The notes under the pieces: generated by a model
Told to the model about the DNA's origin: nothing
What the model saw: the letters and a program-made list of their open reading frames with translations, nothing else
Database searches by the model: none
Assembly (NCBI GenBank): GCA_932521035.1
Contig: OW051494.1
Span: 916,001-980,000, forward strand
DNA: 64,000 bases
Reading direction: 5' to 3'
Source of the DNA: Oscheius dolichura
Taxonomy: Eukaryota > Nematoda > Chromadorea > Rhabditida > Rhabditidae
Shown here: positions 1 through 11,467 of the stretch, piece by piece
Layout: each line of letters begins with the position of its first letter
How positions within the stretch are numbered: position 1 is the stretch's first letter
Program-made: the position numbers and the translations under genes

Positions 1-2183
1 GGTTGCAGCGCGCGCTGGCCTACTTCCAGTTTTCTTTCTTCTCTTTTTATGAAAAAAATTTGGACAGCTACTGTATCAATTCTATTCAAGAAAAATGGAA
101 AAAATGCAATAAAAATGAGCAAAAACGCGGAAGTTCACTAGAGCGCGCTTACAGTCGGGTTACTGTAGCCGCCCTGAATTTAGGGCTTACCGTATTTTCC
201 GCGGGACTGTAATGGTTTGCCCGTCAAGGAAAATGACCGCGACATAGCTCGCCGCGGCTGAAGAGAGGTCAACGCAACAGCGATCGCGCCGGGACCCGCG
301 CAATTTTTGTTCTACGGGAAGAACAACTTTGTAGCATCAAACATTCGAAAACCACACATTTTCAGCTTTTTCTGTAAATTGCATTCGATTCAGCATGTTC
401 GAAAGAATTGGTAGCAATTTTTCTGGTTCCTACAAATGTAGCGCAGCAAAGATAATTAGTTTTTTGTGTTTTTCACTATCAAAAAGCGAACAGATTTTGG
501 TGCCAAAATTGCTGTAGAATCTCCATTTATTTCTGCATCGAATAAGCCCAAGAACTCCGAAAACGTATGTCTGGATAAGAAGTGTTTGATGCAACAAAGT
601 TGAATATCGTAATCTTCAATACAAAAAACGCTGTTTGTCCACTGTTTACAACCGTTTCCATCCAACGTCGATTTTTTGAAAAATCGGCCAAAATCTTTGA
701 CAATTTATTTCTCAAAACTGTGACATCCGATCTTTTTCATTTTTACTGCAATCAATTAGTCTTGTTATGGGGAGCATTTTAAGTTATAAACGGAAGAATA
801 TCATGGGAAAAGAGGTGTTGGCCTCGGCGACCTGTGAAGCTTCATTTTTTGAGGATATCTACAGTAATCCAACTGTCCCTAATCTTTTCCAAGTTCAATT
901 TTTCCTTATTTTTCAGGTATTTCCCCCTGAATCGTCACTTTTCTGTGACAGAAATGAAAGACTTCAGCAGACGACACGGCTATTATGACGACGACTTCCC
1001 GGTGAGTCTAATCCCCGGCCCAAGGTCATTCCCTCCCCCGCTACACTTTCAGATAATCCATCGTCTCAGCCGGCGTCTTCTCAGCTTTCACAATTTACAA
1101 ACGGATGATCTTCAAATTTTGGATGTTCTTATTAATCGACTGCGTCTTTGGCAATAATAGAACTCTGTCTATAAAAATTATTAAAAAAAAACAAATAACT
1201 CTTTATGGGTGCTTATATATTTTTGTTTATCTGTTTACATGTCATTTATATAAAATTTAGAGAGGGTGGGGAATATACGGTAGGGGGAATAAATGCTGAA
1301 TACAAAAAACAGGGAAAGGTGAGAGAAGGAGGTGTGTGGAGAGGTTAAAATGAGAGAAAAAGAGACAAATATTTGGAAATGGAGGGGGAAACTAGAACCT
1401 GAAGACACAGTTACTGGACTATCAACTCTGACAAGTGGAAATTCATCGTTTTCTGATGAAAAATTGGTATTAGAGCGCGATTACGGTAACTCTGAGTTTT
1501 TCGAGAAAAATGACCATTTTTGATGGAAAAACTATCACTTTTCTATTTGTTTTTTGTTCCTAATTTCTTTCTAAATATTAAGAACTAAAAAAATTTGAGG
1601 AAAAATGAGGAAAAATGAAAACTTGAGGCGAAATTCGAATTAATTCATTTTATGCGTCGGCAGGAAAATATAGTACGCAGTGCGTATTTTTGCGCGTTGG
1701 TCAGTTTTGATAGTCGAAAAATGTGTTTTTCACGGTTTTTGTGCACAATAGAGACTATTTACATGGCCCAAATTGAAGAAAAATCAACAATAACAAAGTT
1801 TCTGGGGGGTCACAACCTGATTTCCTCGAATAATTTCAATCTGTATGGGGTTTTGTTTCAATATTTCTTCATGGGGCACAGTTACGCGGGTTCAATAGAT
1901 TTTTTGACTCAATTTTGGGAGGAGGATAAAATATACGGATTACTGTAGAATAAAAAAATATCTAGTCTGTTCTGGGGGTGCAGGATACGGTAAAAGAGAC
2001 GAAAACTAGCGGATATGATGTGAATTTTCTGCTGGGGGAATAAAGTAGAAAATGGAAGTGGAGGAAAAAACTAGCTGCTGAGATTACGGTATATATAATA
2101 TATTTTGTGCTTTTTAAACGGAAGTAGTAGGTGCCAGGAAATGAGAAAAAGAAGGACAAATACAGTGAGGGGCAAGGGAGAGA
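1..2183. other. No confident gene; downstream flank of the bZIP gene
   Basis: AT-rich sequence with TACTGTAG and TTACGGTA-type motifs but no long open frame. The only splice-like structure is on the + strand: a TTTTTCAG acceptor before about 918, an open frame to 1001 ending at GTGAGT, a 50-nt intron, a CACTTTCAG acceptor before 1052, and a frame closing at 1157. The spliced frame is short, has no recognisable domain and no supported 5' exon, so I do not call it a gene. Confidence 0.4.
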
Positions 2184-5100
2184 TTACATTTTCGGTCTTT
2201 TAAGACCCAAGCCGTTGGGCATACTGAGACCATTGATGAGCTGCTGGGCTTGTGGAATGTACATGCCGTGCTGAGGTGAGGAAAGAATGTCTACCTGAAA
2301 GAGGAAATATTGCGGGGAAAGTCATGTCTACGAGCAAAATGGGAGAGGGAGTGGTTACGGCCATACCACGTTGAAAGTACGCCATCCCGTCTGATCTGGC
2401 AAGTCAAGCAACGTTGGGCCCGGTTAGTACTTGGATCGGAGACGGCTTGGGAATCCCGGGTGTCGTAAGCTTTTTGCTTCCATTTCTTTTGATTTCCCAT
2501 GCCGAGTTTGCCCACGCCGAGAAGATAGCCGCCAAAGAAGAGGAGATCAAGACGCTGGCTGAGAAGAACGACGCGCTGCAGACGGAGCTGCGCAAGGCCT
2601 TGGAAAAAAACGCAGCAGACTCAAGCTTAGACAGAGAGAATAAAGATCTGTACTGATTCTCTTGTTCCTTTGTTTACTTTTATTTCTTTTTTCGTTCCAC
2701 TTTATGGAGGAGTTGATGGCTGGACAGTATCTGACTAGGGAAATACGCCGGCAATTATCCAAATTGGTGTCAAATTATTGAAATCTGATCTCTAATTCAT
2801 CCCGGAACATTCCCTGCCCATCTATTTGCTTTTGTGTCTGCTTAAATGTTATTTCCCTTTTATGAAAAGATGACAAGGAAAGGGGGGCTGATTAAATAGA
2901 AAAAGAGAAAAGGATCAAAACTCACATCACCGGGAGAGTCGGAACGATGATCCGTGCTCAGGGGAAGGCGCCCTTTGAGGCAAACGCAACGGACTTCGCG
3001 CTCTCTCAAAAGCGTCGTCACCCGATCCAATTCTTGGCGGAGTACTTGGGTCTGGGTCTGAAATACGAGAAAATTCATCTGAGTCCTGACTGGAAGAAAA
3101 TTGGAAAGTCCCTCTTTGCCCACTGGACTTCAACTCACGATTTTTGTATGATTATCGCTACTTTACTGAACATTTTTACCCACAAAATGAAGTACAGAAT
3201 TTTCTCTACAAGAGCAGGTATTTTTCAAAAAATTTCCCTCAAATGTAAAAAAATGGGAACCTCATAAAGATTTCGGTCGCTTTAGCGCGCTTTAGTGTAT
3301 TGCAATGCGGCGCCGCTGTCCGATCTAGCAAGTCAGGCGCCTATGACGCCAGCTAGTCGTAGGTTCGGTCCCATCCGCTCCATTCCTCTTTTTCTTTTTA
3401 TTTATTTCGAGTTTTATAGACTAATTGAAATATGGGGAATCTTGTGAGCTGTATGGTTTTGAAATTAGATCACAAAATACTACCCGAGTCAAGTTTTTCA
3501 ATTTCTAACTCACCGCCAGCTGTTGTTTCTCCTGTTCCAGACCATGGACCCTGCTGATCATATCGTCGTGTTCTTCCTTCTTCCGTTTGCGGTACCGTAC
3601 AGCTGCCGCCTTGTTCCTCTCGAGAATTGTCATTCTTAAGCAAAAATTTTACCAAAATAAGAAGAAATTGACTCCAGTCGGCTTACCTCCTCTCATCAGC
3701 TGGGAGCTCGGCCGTGGCGGAGGCACGGCCCCGTCCACGGCCACGGGGAGTCGGACTCGAGTCGGATTTACTGCCGCTGCTGTCTAGATTCATCAAGCTG
3801 CCGCCGGGAATGGCCACCGTTGGCATCGAGCCCATTCCCTGGCCGGCTGACATCGCACCGACGCCTTCATGGTCGAAGTAGCTGCTGCCACCACGGAGGG
3901 ACTGAAACTCGGGTTTTCAGTGCATTTTCCCAACAAATAAGCCATAATTTTAAGGGGAAAATCTTTTTTTCATGGAAAACAAACTTTCAAAACGATTTTG
4001 GCCTCGTTTCTGGCGCGCGCCCGCACCCGTAAAGACTCGACAGCACAACGGGAAGGAAGGCGAGACGCGCCGAATAAAAACAGATTCAACTGCCAAGACT
4101 TTACGGGTGCGGCCGCGTGAAAAAAGGCCCCTCGTTCCAGAACCTGGAAGTTTGCCTGGCCTCGCCTCGAAAATGTCAGTCCCCCCAATCTGTTCCGAGA
4201 ATTTTTGCTTGGTGGCAATTTTCCTCCCGTTTCAATGAGCAATAAAATGTTACTGGTGGCGACCCCCGAAATTAGTGATGTCATTTTCTTCCGCCTTTCG
4301 CAATAAAAAAAGAACAGGAAACGGTAGAGGTCTACTGTAACGGGGTCCTGTAGCGGAGATATGTCCAATTAGTCTTCTTTTCTCACTTTATCTAGATTGA
4401 TAGTCGGTTTGATGTCCCTCGGATCCCAGTCGGCTTGGATGGCGTTCTGTTTGAATTCGGAGTCGGGTCCTCTAATCGGGCTTGTCTGCTTCCTGAACCC
4501 CCTTTGGCTGTCTGGTTTTAATCTCGTCAACTCACGGCTGAATAGATTCTTTGGGTGGTTCAGTCAGATTCGTGAGGGTAGTCGTCGACCGGGATGGCGA
4601 GTGGCCAGGACTCGAGCCGATGACCGACTTCGGCACCGAGAGAAGGGTATTACTGCTGGTCGGCAGCAGTGCCGAGCAGGAAGTCACCAGTCCCAACACT
4701 CCAGCCGAATTCGGAGCCGATCCTGACGGCGTCAAGGACGAAAATATTGATGATATATCTCTGAAAAATGGACTTTTCCCTCTCTTTATTTTTGTATAGA
4801 ACAATGTTATAAAATATTCCAATTTTCAAATAAGCACCCCACAAAAATTCAATGATTTATTACTAAAGTTTTCAGCTGTTCCCTGCAACGCTGCATTTTA
4901 ATTTAGCCAACGGAAACCCGTCAATAAATAGAAAAAAAACCATCTCTGAAGCCGTAGATTGAAGTCTGTCGGCTATTTATCCTCCCAGCAGGGATTAGGA
5001 GATCACATTTCCTTTGATTTTTAAAAGGGCAAGCCTAATTGCTACTTATGGGATGGGATTAGAAATTCAGACAAAAGGCGAACTCACTTATTGAGGTAGT

Positions 5101-5677
5101 TAATTGTATGCAGTCTATCACCGTGCATATCCAATACAGTATTCAGTACATCCGCTGTACGAGGAGCATTTCCAACATCATTACAGGCCTGCTGCAGTAG
5201 TTTAGAAATATCAGCCGTTTTTAGATTTTCGTTTCCATTATCGACGTCCGTCGTTAAAATACTAATATTTGAAAAGATTCCGGGCGATTGGGATAATGTC
5301 GTCGACAATTTTAGCATTGGTGCATTTCCTGCTGAATTAACGCCTGTTGAGGGGGGAAATTGACGCGGAGTACCACTGACAGCAGACGGTAAATGCATTG
5401 ATGGAGCCACCAGGCCATTTGCTTCCAGAACTCCTGCGGATATCCTCCTGTTGGCTTCGGCAAATTTTGCCTCGAAGGGATTTACAGACATGCATTTATG
5501 CATAAGTTCTGCTGTTGAAGGGAATTCCAACGCTGAAAGGGTACTCATGATCAAACGATCAGAGTGGAAATTACTTCCTGGGGTCAACCCCGATAAAAAC
5601 GGCCTATGATCACCGGCGAGATCCAGGGCTGCACCGTTTGGCCCATCGTTTATCTGTACACGCTGAAAGAAATCCAT
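2184..5677 (-). CDS. atf-7: ATF-2/ATF-7-type bZIP transcription factor, 504 aa
   Basis: Seven exons: 5088-5677, 4536-4760, 4387-4507, 3687-3901, 3514-3634, 2926-3057 and 2184-2294. The bZIP domain is encoded by exons 5 and 6: basic region with [20 protein letters not shown], followed by heptad leucines and valines running into [16 protein letters not shown]. The basic region preceded by DERR, the longer zipper and an NPFEAKF stretch in exon 1 fit the ATF-2/ATF-7/CREB5 family rather than ATF-4. Those factors are nuclear and in animals act as p38/JNK-phosphorylated regulators of stress and immune genes; that role is inferred here. The N-terminal exon is Ser/Thr/Pro-rich and exon 4 carries a short RGRGR tract. 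No zinc finger is visible upstream. A TTTGTATAG acceptor lies just 5' of the start, consistent with trans-splicing. The last intron contains a 5S rRNA gene on the other strand. The symbol is by family, not by proven orthology. Confidence 0.85.
2353..2471 (+). rRNA. rrn-5: 5S ribosomal RNA, copy 1, antisense in a bZIP-gene intron
   Basis: 119 nt, identical to the copy at 59374 except for a few bases; the second base is G instead of C, which breaks one pair of the terminal helix (the 3' end is GTAAGC). It matches the nematode 5S sequence throughout, including GTACTTGGATCGGAGACGGC of the internal promoter region. A T run (TTTTT) follows at once and would terminate RNA polymerase III. Whether it is expressed or a dispersed relic cannot be told. 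Confidence 0.9.
2498..2656 (+). other. Opposite-strand coiled-coil open frame in the same intron as 5S copy 1
   Basis: Directly downstream of the 5S gene an open frame has coding-like GC-rich codons and reads as a regular heptad helix ([18 protein letters not shown]..., then ...LRKALEKN), closing with TGA at about 2656. It has no start codon of its own in a good position and no clear upstream exon. It may be an exon of an unrecognised + strand gene or a captured gene fragment inserted together with the 5S copy. Confidence 0.35.
3184..3395 (+). repeat. SINE-like repeat, copy 1
   Basis: Shares its whole length with 27718-27925: CAGAATTTTCTCTACAAGA, then AAAAAAATGGGAACCTCATA, then GCGGCGCCGCTGTCCGATCT, then a pol III B-box-like GTAGGTTCGGTCCC, followed by a T run. 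The core GTCCGATCTRGCAAGTCA also matches part of 5S rRNA. It lies inside a bZIP-gene intron. Confidence 0.55.
4017..4117. repeat. Small inverted-repeat element, family A
   Basis: About 100 bp bounded by GCACCCGTAAAGACTCGACA on the left and its near-complement ending CTTTACGGGTGC on the right, with extra GC-rich flanking palindrome (GCGCGC). The same termini recur at least six more times in this window, so this is a MITE-like family without coding capacity. Confidence 0.75.
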
Positions 5678-6196
5678 CTTCTTTGTTAGGATGATTTGGA
5701 AGTTACCTATACAAAAAGATGAATTAACGAAATCACTTAATTTTAAATTTAGTTATCTCAAGAAAGCAAATAAAGAATGCCATCAAACATTTTTTAGTTT
5801 CAAAAGTGTCAGTTGAACTATAGGCATCTATCTGACCTTCTTCGCCGGCTCTGAATTAAGCTGGCCGTTAGATGTCGCCACGGAGGTCATACTCTTCCCC
5901 GCATGTCACAATTAAAGGTATCCTTTGAATCTAAAATTTCGATTTGAACAAATAATGAAAATAAAATGACATCGAGAGAAGTATTGAATCGACAAAGCCG
6001 AAACATTCGATAAACAGCATAAATAAATTACTTGATTTAACCAACATGGAAAAAAGGTCAACAAAAACATATAAAAATGGACACAACAAAGCGTAACAGC
6101 AAACGTCGCTGGAAGGAACCAGGGATTAGGGAGATACGCGGAGAGAAAAGCTAAGCGGATGAGCAGATCAGATGGATATTAGCGAGAGAGCCCCCT
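5678..6196. other. Intergenic, bZIP-gene promoter side
   Basis: The spacer between the 3' end of cct-5 and the bZIP start, both on the minus strand. It is AT-rich. I see no ORF, RNA gene or repeat in it. The 520-bp spacing is larger than typical nematode operon spacing. Confidence 0.5.
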
Positions 6197-9100
6197 CTAA
6201 TGGCCGGCTTCATCATCGGGCACTCGGACGTCGTCGATCTTTAAAATCATTCGAACAACCTAAAAAATATCATTTAACAAATATATCAATGGCCAAAAAC
6301 CTGTGTAGCGAGGGAGATTTGCTCTTTCTTGGAGAGTAGAGTTTCAATAACCTTCTGCTGCTTCATGCAGTTCGTGCCATTGAACATAGCGTCAACTCCA
6401 AGGCAACTTTGGCCGGTGGAAATCTGTTTGGCCTGAAAGCACTTATAAGATGAGAAAAGAATAGCGTTCGGCATTGTTTTTACGCGTACGTCACTTTGCC
6501 CCCGAATTGAACAAGTTGGCCTTCAAAAGCAGTCAACGACACTAATGATCTCCGATGTTTACCAACGATCGTATCGATCACATGCCTACTTCCTATATCG
6601 TATGGAACGATTTACGCGCGTAATATAAATTAATGCTCCATTAATCATCTCAAGAACAAAAGTACTTTCGTCGAATGGAAATCACATGATAATTTTAGGG
6701 TGCATTCATGCTTTTGCGAATTTTCATAATTAATACAAAAAGGAATAAATATTTGCTTGAATGAATGATTCCCCATTTCTAATAATTGAAGCATAGGAAC
6801 TCGCATATAAAAGAAGTTTTCCCATAGTAAACAGGTCATTTCGCAGCAGAAGTCTAATATGGGTCCACAAAACAGGTGAAAGAAAACAAATCAATACGCA
6901 GGCAGTCAAGTGCGAATATAAGGAGGAATTCACTCGCGATACTATCAATAACAGGTAGCAAAACAAACCTTTAGGTCGGTTATGGCATCAATTGGTCCAA
7001 GTCCACTATTCTCTGCAAGTGCCATAGGAATAGCCTCTAATGCATCGGCAAATGCTCGGAAAGCATATTGCTCAACACCTTCGATCTATAATCCAATCGA
7101 TTATTTGATATTCAAGAAACTAAACCTTATCAGCTTCAGCAGCTACCCTGATTGCGCAGGCAACCTCAGCCGAACCACCACCATAGACGATGCGGTTATC
7201 ACGGACGAGATTGCGAATAACGCATAGAGCATCGTGAAGAGATCTTTTGGCTTCATCGATGATCATCTTATTTCCTCCACGGATAAGAATGGTGACGGCA
7301 CGACTGTTAGGGCATTGCTCGATCGAGAGCATTTTGTCCCGTGCAGCTCCAAAACTAATCTCCCGAACCAGCCCAGCGCTTCCCAGTTTAGCAGGAGTCA
7401 ACTCCGAGAATCTGTAATGACAAATATGAGAATATTCAAAAAATAAACTCCTTACCTTGGAACAATCCGCCCGTTGGTAGCGATTGCCAAAAGTTCAATT
7501 TCTGGTCCTCCAACCCATCTAACAGAAGGTAAGTTATGATGATGCAGCAAATGGTTAGCTTCATCATCGAAACCCCATTGACAAATGGCAAGTGTAGCGC
7601 CGCTGTCTTTCACCTACAAAAAGATACGTTTCGAATCTATCCGAGATTAGGGATCCGAAAAAAGTTAGAATTAAAATAGGAGTTGGAAAACTAGCTCGGA
7701 AAGTGAACCACAGACCGTTAAAAAGCTTCAGGCTCCTAGTCTTTAAAAAGCCTATGTTTTTGTTCAATTTATACCTGTTTGATCATTGTTTCAAATGTTT
7801 CCTTTTCATACTGGCGCAATTTTTGGAAATCCTCGGTCGAGGTGATGTCAAGCTTATGCTTGGTTTTCGGCTTGGGGGGCTCGAATGGGCATGTCAAGAT
7901 AGCGATCTAAATCTTATTGGTAAATGTAAACATAAAATACAAACCTTGGCATTCTTGATTTCTTTGGGCATCTGTGGATGCGACATAGTTTTGTCAATAA
8001 CAATTCCTTTAACCAGCTGCGTGTCTTCTAGTCGCCCACCAACTTTCCCTTCCATTTTGATCATTTCAAAGTTCACATCTTTTGTTTCAATATCCGCCAC
8101 AGAAAGCACGGCGTCTACGGCGATTTCGGCAAACTGACGAATTGCCCGATTCACGCTAAAACATGATATTGCAATAATTTTAAAATGCCCACATTTTGCT
8201 ACCGAGCGACGTCTGAGCTGTTTCAACAAGACGTTCCCGATCCTCAACCGGAAAATGATCGGCGATTTCGTCAAGGGTTTCAATGGCCTGAAATACGAGC
8301 AGCGTCCTCTACTTATTAAGCTCGAATACTAACCTTTTTGCACGCGAGGTCAAATCCATCGGCGACTTTAAGTGGATGAATTCCTTTGTCAATAAGACGC
8401 TCAGATTCTTCCAATAGGGCTCCAGCAAGGACTGAAAACAAATTATAGCCTACGTGAAAAAGAAAACCTTTAGTTAAAGGTAAAGTAGGGTTTATAATCT
8501 AAATCTGGCATTTTTCTATTGAAATGTTTTAGAAGCAGAAATGTTTAGAATCGAAGGTTTAATATGGTTCAAATAAATTTTACGGTAATCTCTACCCCAA
8601 AAAAGAAGGATATCACGAGACGCGTGCTTAAACATACATACTGAGGAGGCAAATGCGAACAAACGCTAATGGAATATGGAATCAATGAAACATCGAGACC
8701 AACGATTACCGCCTAAAAAACATTACAAAATAATCTCTGGAACAACGGTTGCTTATTTCCTCTAAGCCTACGCGACATCTTTTCCACCTAAAAGCAGTTT
8801 TACGACAAGATAGCCAGTCCGACTTATCCATTGCGCGAAAACACCACTTATGAATAACACAATTTCCAATTTTAGCGAAACCCGTAGAAACTAACAAAGA
8901 ATATTGGTAAGGGTCGAGAACGCTAAACTTAGAAACGCAATAACATAAATTAGATAACTGAAATAATGGGTTAATGGAGCTAAATTTAAAAAAATGAAGA
9001 AAGCATGAAGCAATGCTAATTATGCACGGAAATATGTGCTATGTATGATCGCCCTAAACCCTGCTGTTAATTTGCGCAACATTCTAAATCATGCAATTAG

Positions 9101-10712
9101 GCCGAAGCCCAACAACATATAAAATCAAGAGGAGCGATTTTCGTATTATAAAAATTAGCGATATATTTCAAATCGACAAAAAAACGAATGAAAATGCAAC
9201 ATTACTAATAATTAGGAAGAAAGTACATGGTCTAAAATATTTCCGGGTTGGCCAAAATCGATAGCGGCCAGTGAGACGGGAGCAACCGGGGGGACGTGGA
9301 GGGAGAAAACGAGCAACAAACCTCGCTCTCCCGCTCGCCCGGGTGAGCCCCCAACGCGCTTTGCATGATTGACTTAGCAAACACACGTGGCGTAAAAAGC
9401 GAGGGGTTACATTGCGACATGAGAGGTTATTGCTGGTCCGACACAATTTGATGCTTGCGGAGAGAGTGAAATCAATTGTTAGAGAAAATGGCAGAACGCG
9501 AACAAAAAGAATGGTTACGTCGATAGACGCCCGATAAAAGGCTTGGGCATGAATCAGAGATAAGGAAAGATCACTCCAAGATGTCAAACCGCGGAAAAAC
9601 TAGAGGCAGCATTTCAATTCTAAGCACACAAAAGGGAGGCCATTGATGAAAAGTCACACGCATAGCAAGCAACAACAATTGCCCAATGGCTTGCTTTAAA
9701 GGAACAGTCAGGAACCCTCGGTTTGAGCGCCCGCGAAAATCTACAATCACCTTCCTAGGTCCCTGACTGTTCCTTTAAAACTACAACCTAGAAAACAGGT
9801 GCTTTTTACATCTGGTTTAATCGTAAACGAAATTACAGACTCCGTAAATAAAATTAGCGGAAAACCGGGAATGTGGTAATTTCATAAATTAATTCGCCAT
9901 ATTTTCAGGCGAGCAATAATGCCGTACCTAAATTCAAAACGATATTAAAGATTGCGGAAAACGGTTGCAGGTTTAATCAAATGGCAAAAAGGCCAATTAG
10001 TGTTTTGCGAAAAGGTGGGATACTAGAACTAATTATAAAAAGCCAGATCGATTGAGAGGGCCGTTAAACGATTGTAAGCAAGAAACGTATTTAATGCAAC
10101 TGCTTCAACAAAAGAGATCTACTGATCATGCGGAAACACGATATTTGCCGCAGCAGCACGCAGCTAATCAAGCACTGTCGTGCTCTGCACTAATGATGTC
10201 ATAGGAAAACCATGTTGAATACTGATAAGGGCAAAGAAGGCGCCAAACTACTAATATGAGTCTAGCGAAACGTTTTCAAGTGAATGCGAAAACCAACCTA
10301 CGACACCAGTTGTTCCGTCGCCAATTTCGGCATCTTGCGATTTGCTCAACTCCACCATTAACTTAGCCACGTGGTGCTGAACATCCATTTTCTCCATAAT
10401 GGTGGCTCCATCGTTACTAATGGTGACTTCGCCATCTGGCGACACCTAAAGATAGTAAGTAAATAATAGCAGCGTCTAAACAGTAATAAAATAATCAGCT
10501 GCAGTGTTAGATGGATTTCAAATACGTACCAGCATTTTGTCAAGACCTCGAGGGCCCAAGGAGCTTTTCAGAGTGTTCGCAACAGCTCGAGCGGCCATAA
10601 TATGTGACTTCAAAGCGTCAATTCCCGTTTGTCTCTTTTGTCGTTCTTGATCCCTCATAATAATAAAGGGACGACCATAGTCATCGAACATCAACTGTGC
10701 AGTTGACGACAT
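6197..10712 (-). CDS. cct-5: T-complex chaperonin subunit epsilon (CCT-5), 540 aa
   Basis: Eleven exons: 10530-10712, 10298-10445, 8334-8431, 8193-8287, 7945-8155, 7775-7906, 7456-7613, 7126-7411, 6969-7085, 6301-6432 and 6197-6259. The spliced protein aligns over its whole length with animal CCT5 (human 541 aa): [19 protein letters not shown] at the N-terminus, the nucleotide-binding [44 protein letters not shown] and [20 protein letters not shown] near the end. It is one of eight subunits of the cytosolic TRiC/CCT ring that folds actin and tubulin by ATP hydrolysis. A TTTTAG acceptor lies 3 nt before the ATG. Intron 2 (8432-10297, 1.87 kb) is far longer than the others and contains a hairpin element; the exon 4 donor is GTGGGC. 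Confidence 0.97.
9695..9779. repeat. Short perfect-arm hairpin in cct-5 intron 2
   Basis: TTTAAAGGAACAGTCAGG at the left is exactly complementary to the right end, separated by about 50 nt. It could be a small MITE or a structured RNA segment; no pol III boxes are evident. Confidence 0.6.
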
Positions 10713-11467
10713 GACCTAAAATTTAAACAAATGTAAAATAAGATTTTCAGTAAAGCATAAATGAAGGAAGCTTAGATCACTTGTAGCATTCCAGGGAGAA
10801 AAACTGAAAACTGCGAGCCACCCCATCACATTCCACCCAACTAAAGTTTTAAAAAAATGTGCTGACGATGCAAAATGGTTTCGCTAAGAAAATTATGCAA
10901 GAAAGAATTATTGGAATTTGAAGCGCTACAGAAAAAATAATATATATTACCTACTGCCATAAATTCGAACACAGTGAAAAACTAAAAATGTAAGATGGCA
11001 CAATTTGAAAGTCGCATTTAGTTGTGATAACTAGATAGTAAATAAGGCTATTTATCCTAAACAAAATGTTTAAAGTTACAGCAAAGAAGCCAGAAGGTAG
11101 AATCACATTTTATATTTTAGGCGGCAAGCACTAAAATCGATGTGAACAACCTTCTCGAACGGTGTGACGTCAGTCTCATAGGCCAGCTTCGCGTTAAGAC
11201 CCGCTAATGTAGAAACGTGCAGCAATTGAGTGAGAAAATAGGAGAATAGCAAACTCATCAAGTTTAACAAAGAACGCATCCATAAAAACGATTTATAGCG
11301 AGACTTGAGAGAAATTCAAAGAAAAATCGTTTTCAAAATGCACAAGGAACCAGGTGACTTGTGCAACTCGACAAATTGATATAAAAATATACAACAATAA
11401 CTGAAGAGACCAATCAAAGTGAACAAACCCGTTAAAATAATATACAAGGGAAAACAATAACTGGTTT
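10713..11467. other. Intergenic, cct-5 promoter and MATH-BTB downstream flank
   Basis: 755 bp of AT-rich sequence between two minus-strand genes. No ORF of note and no RNA gene seen. The spacing argues that cct-5 has its own promoter. Confidence 0.5.
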
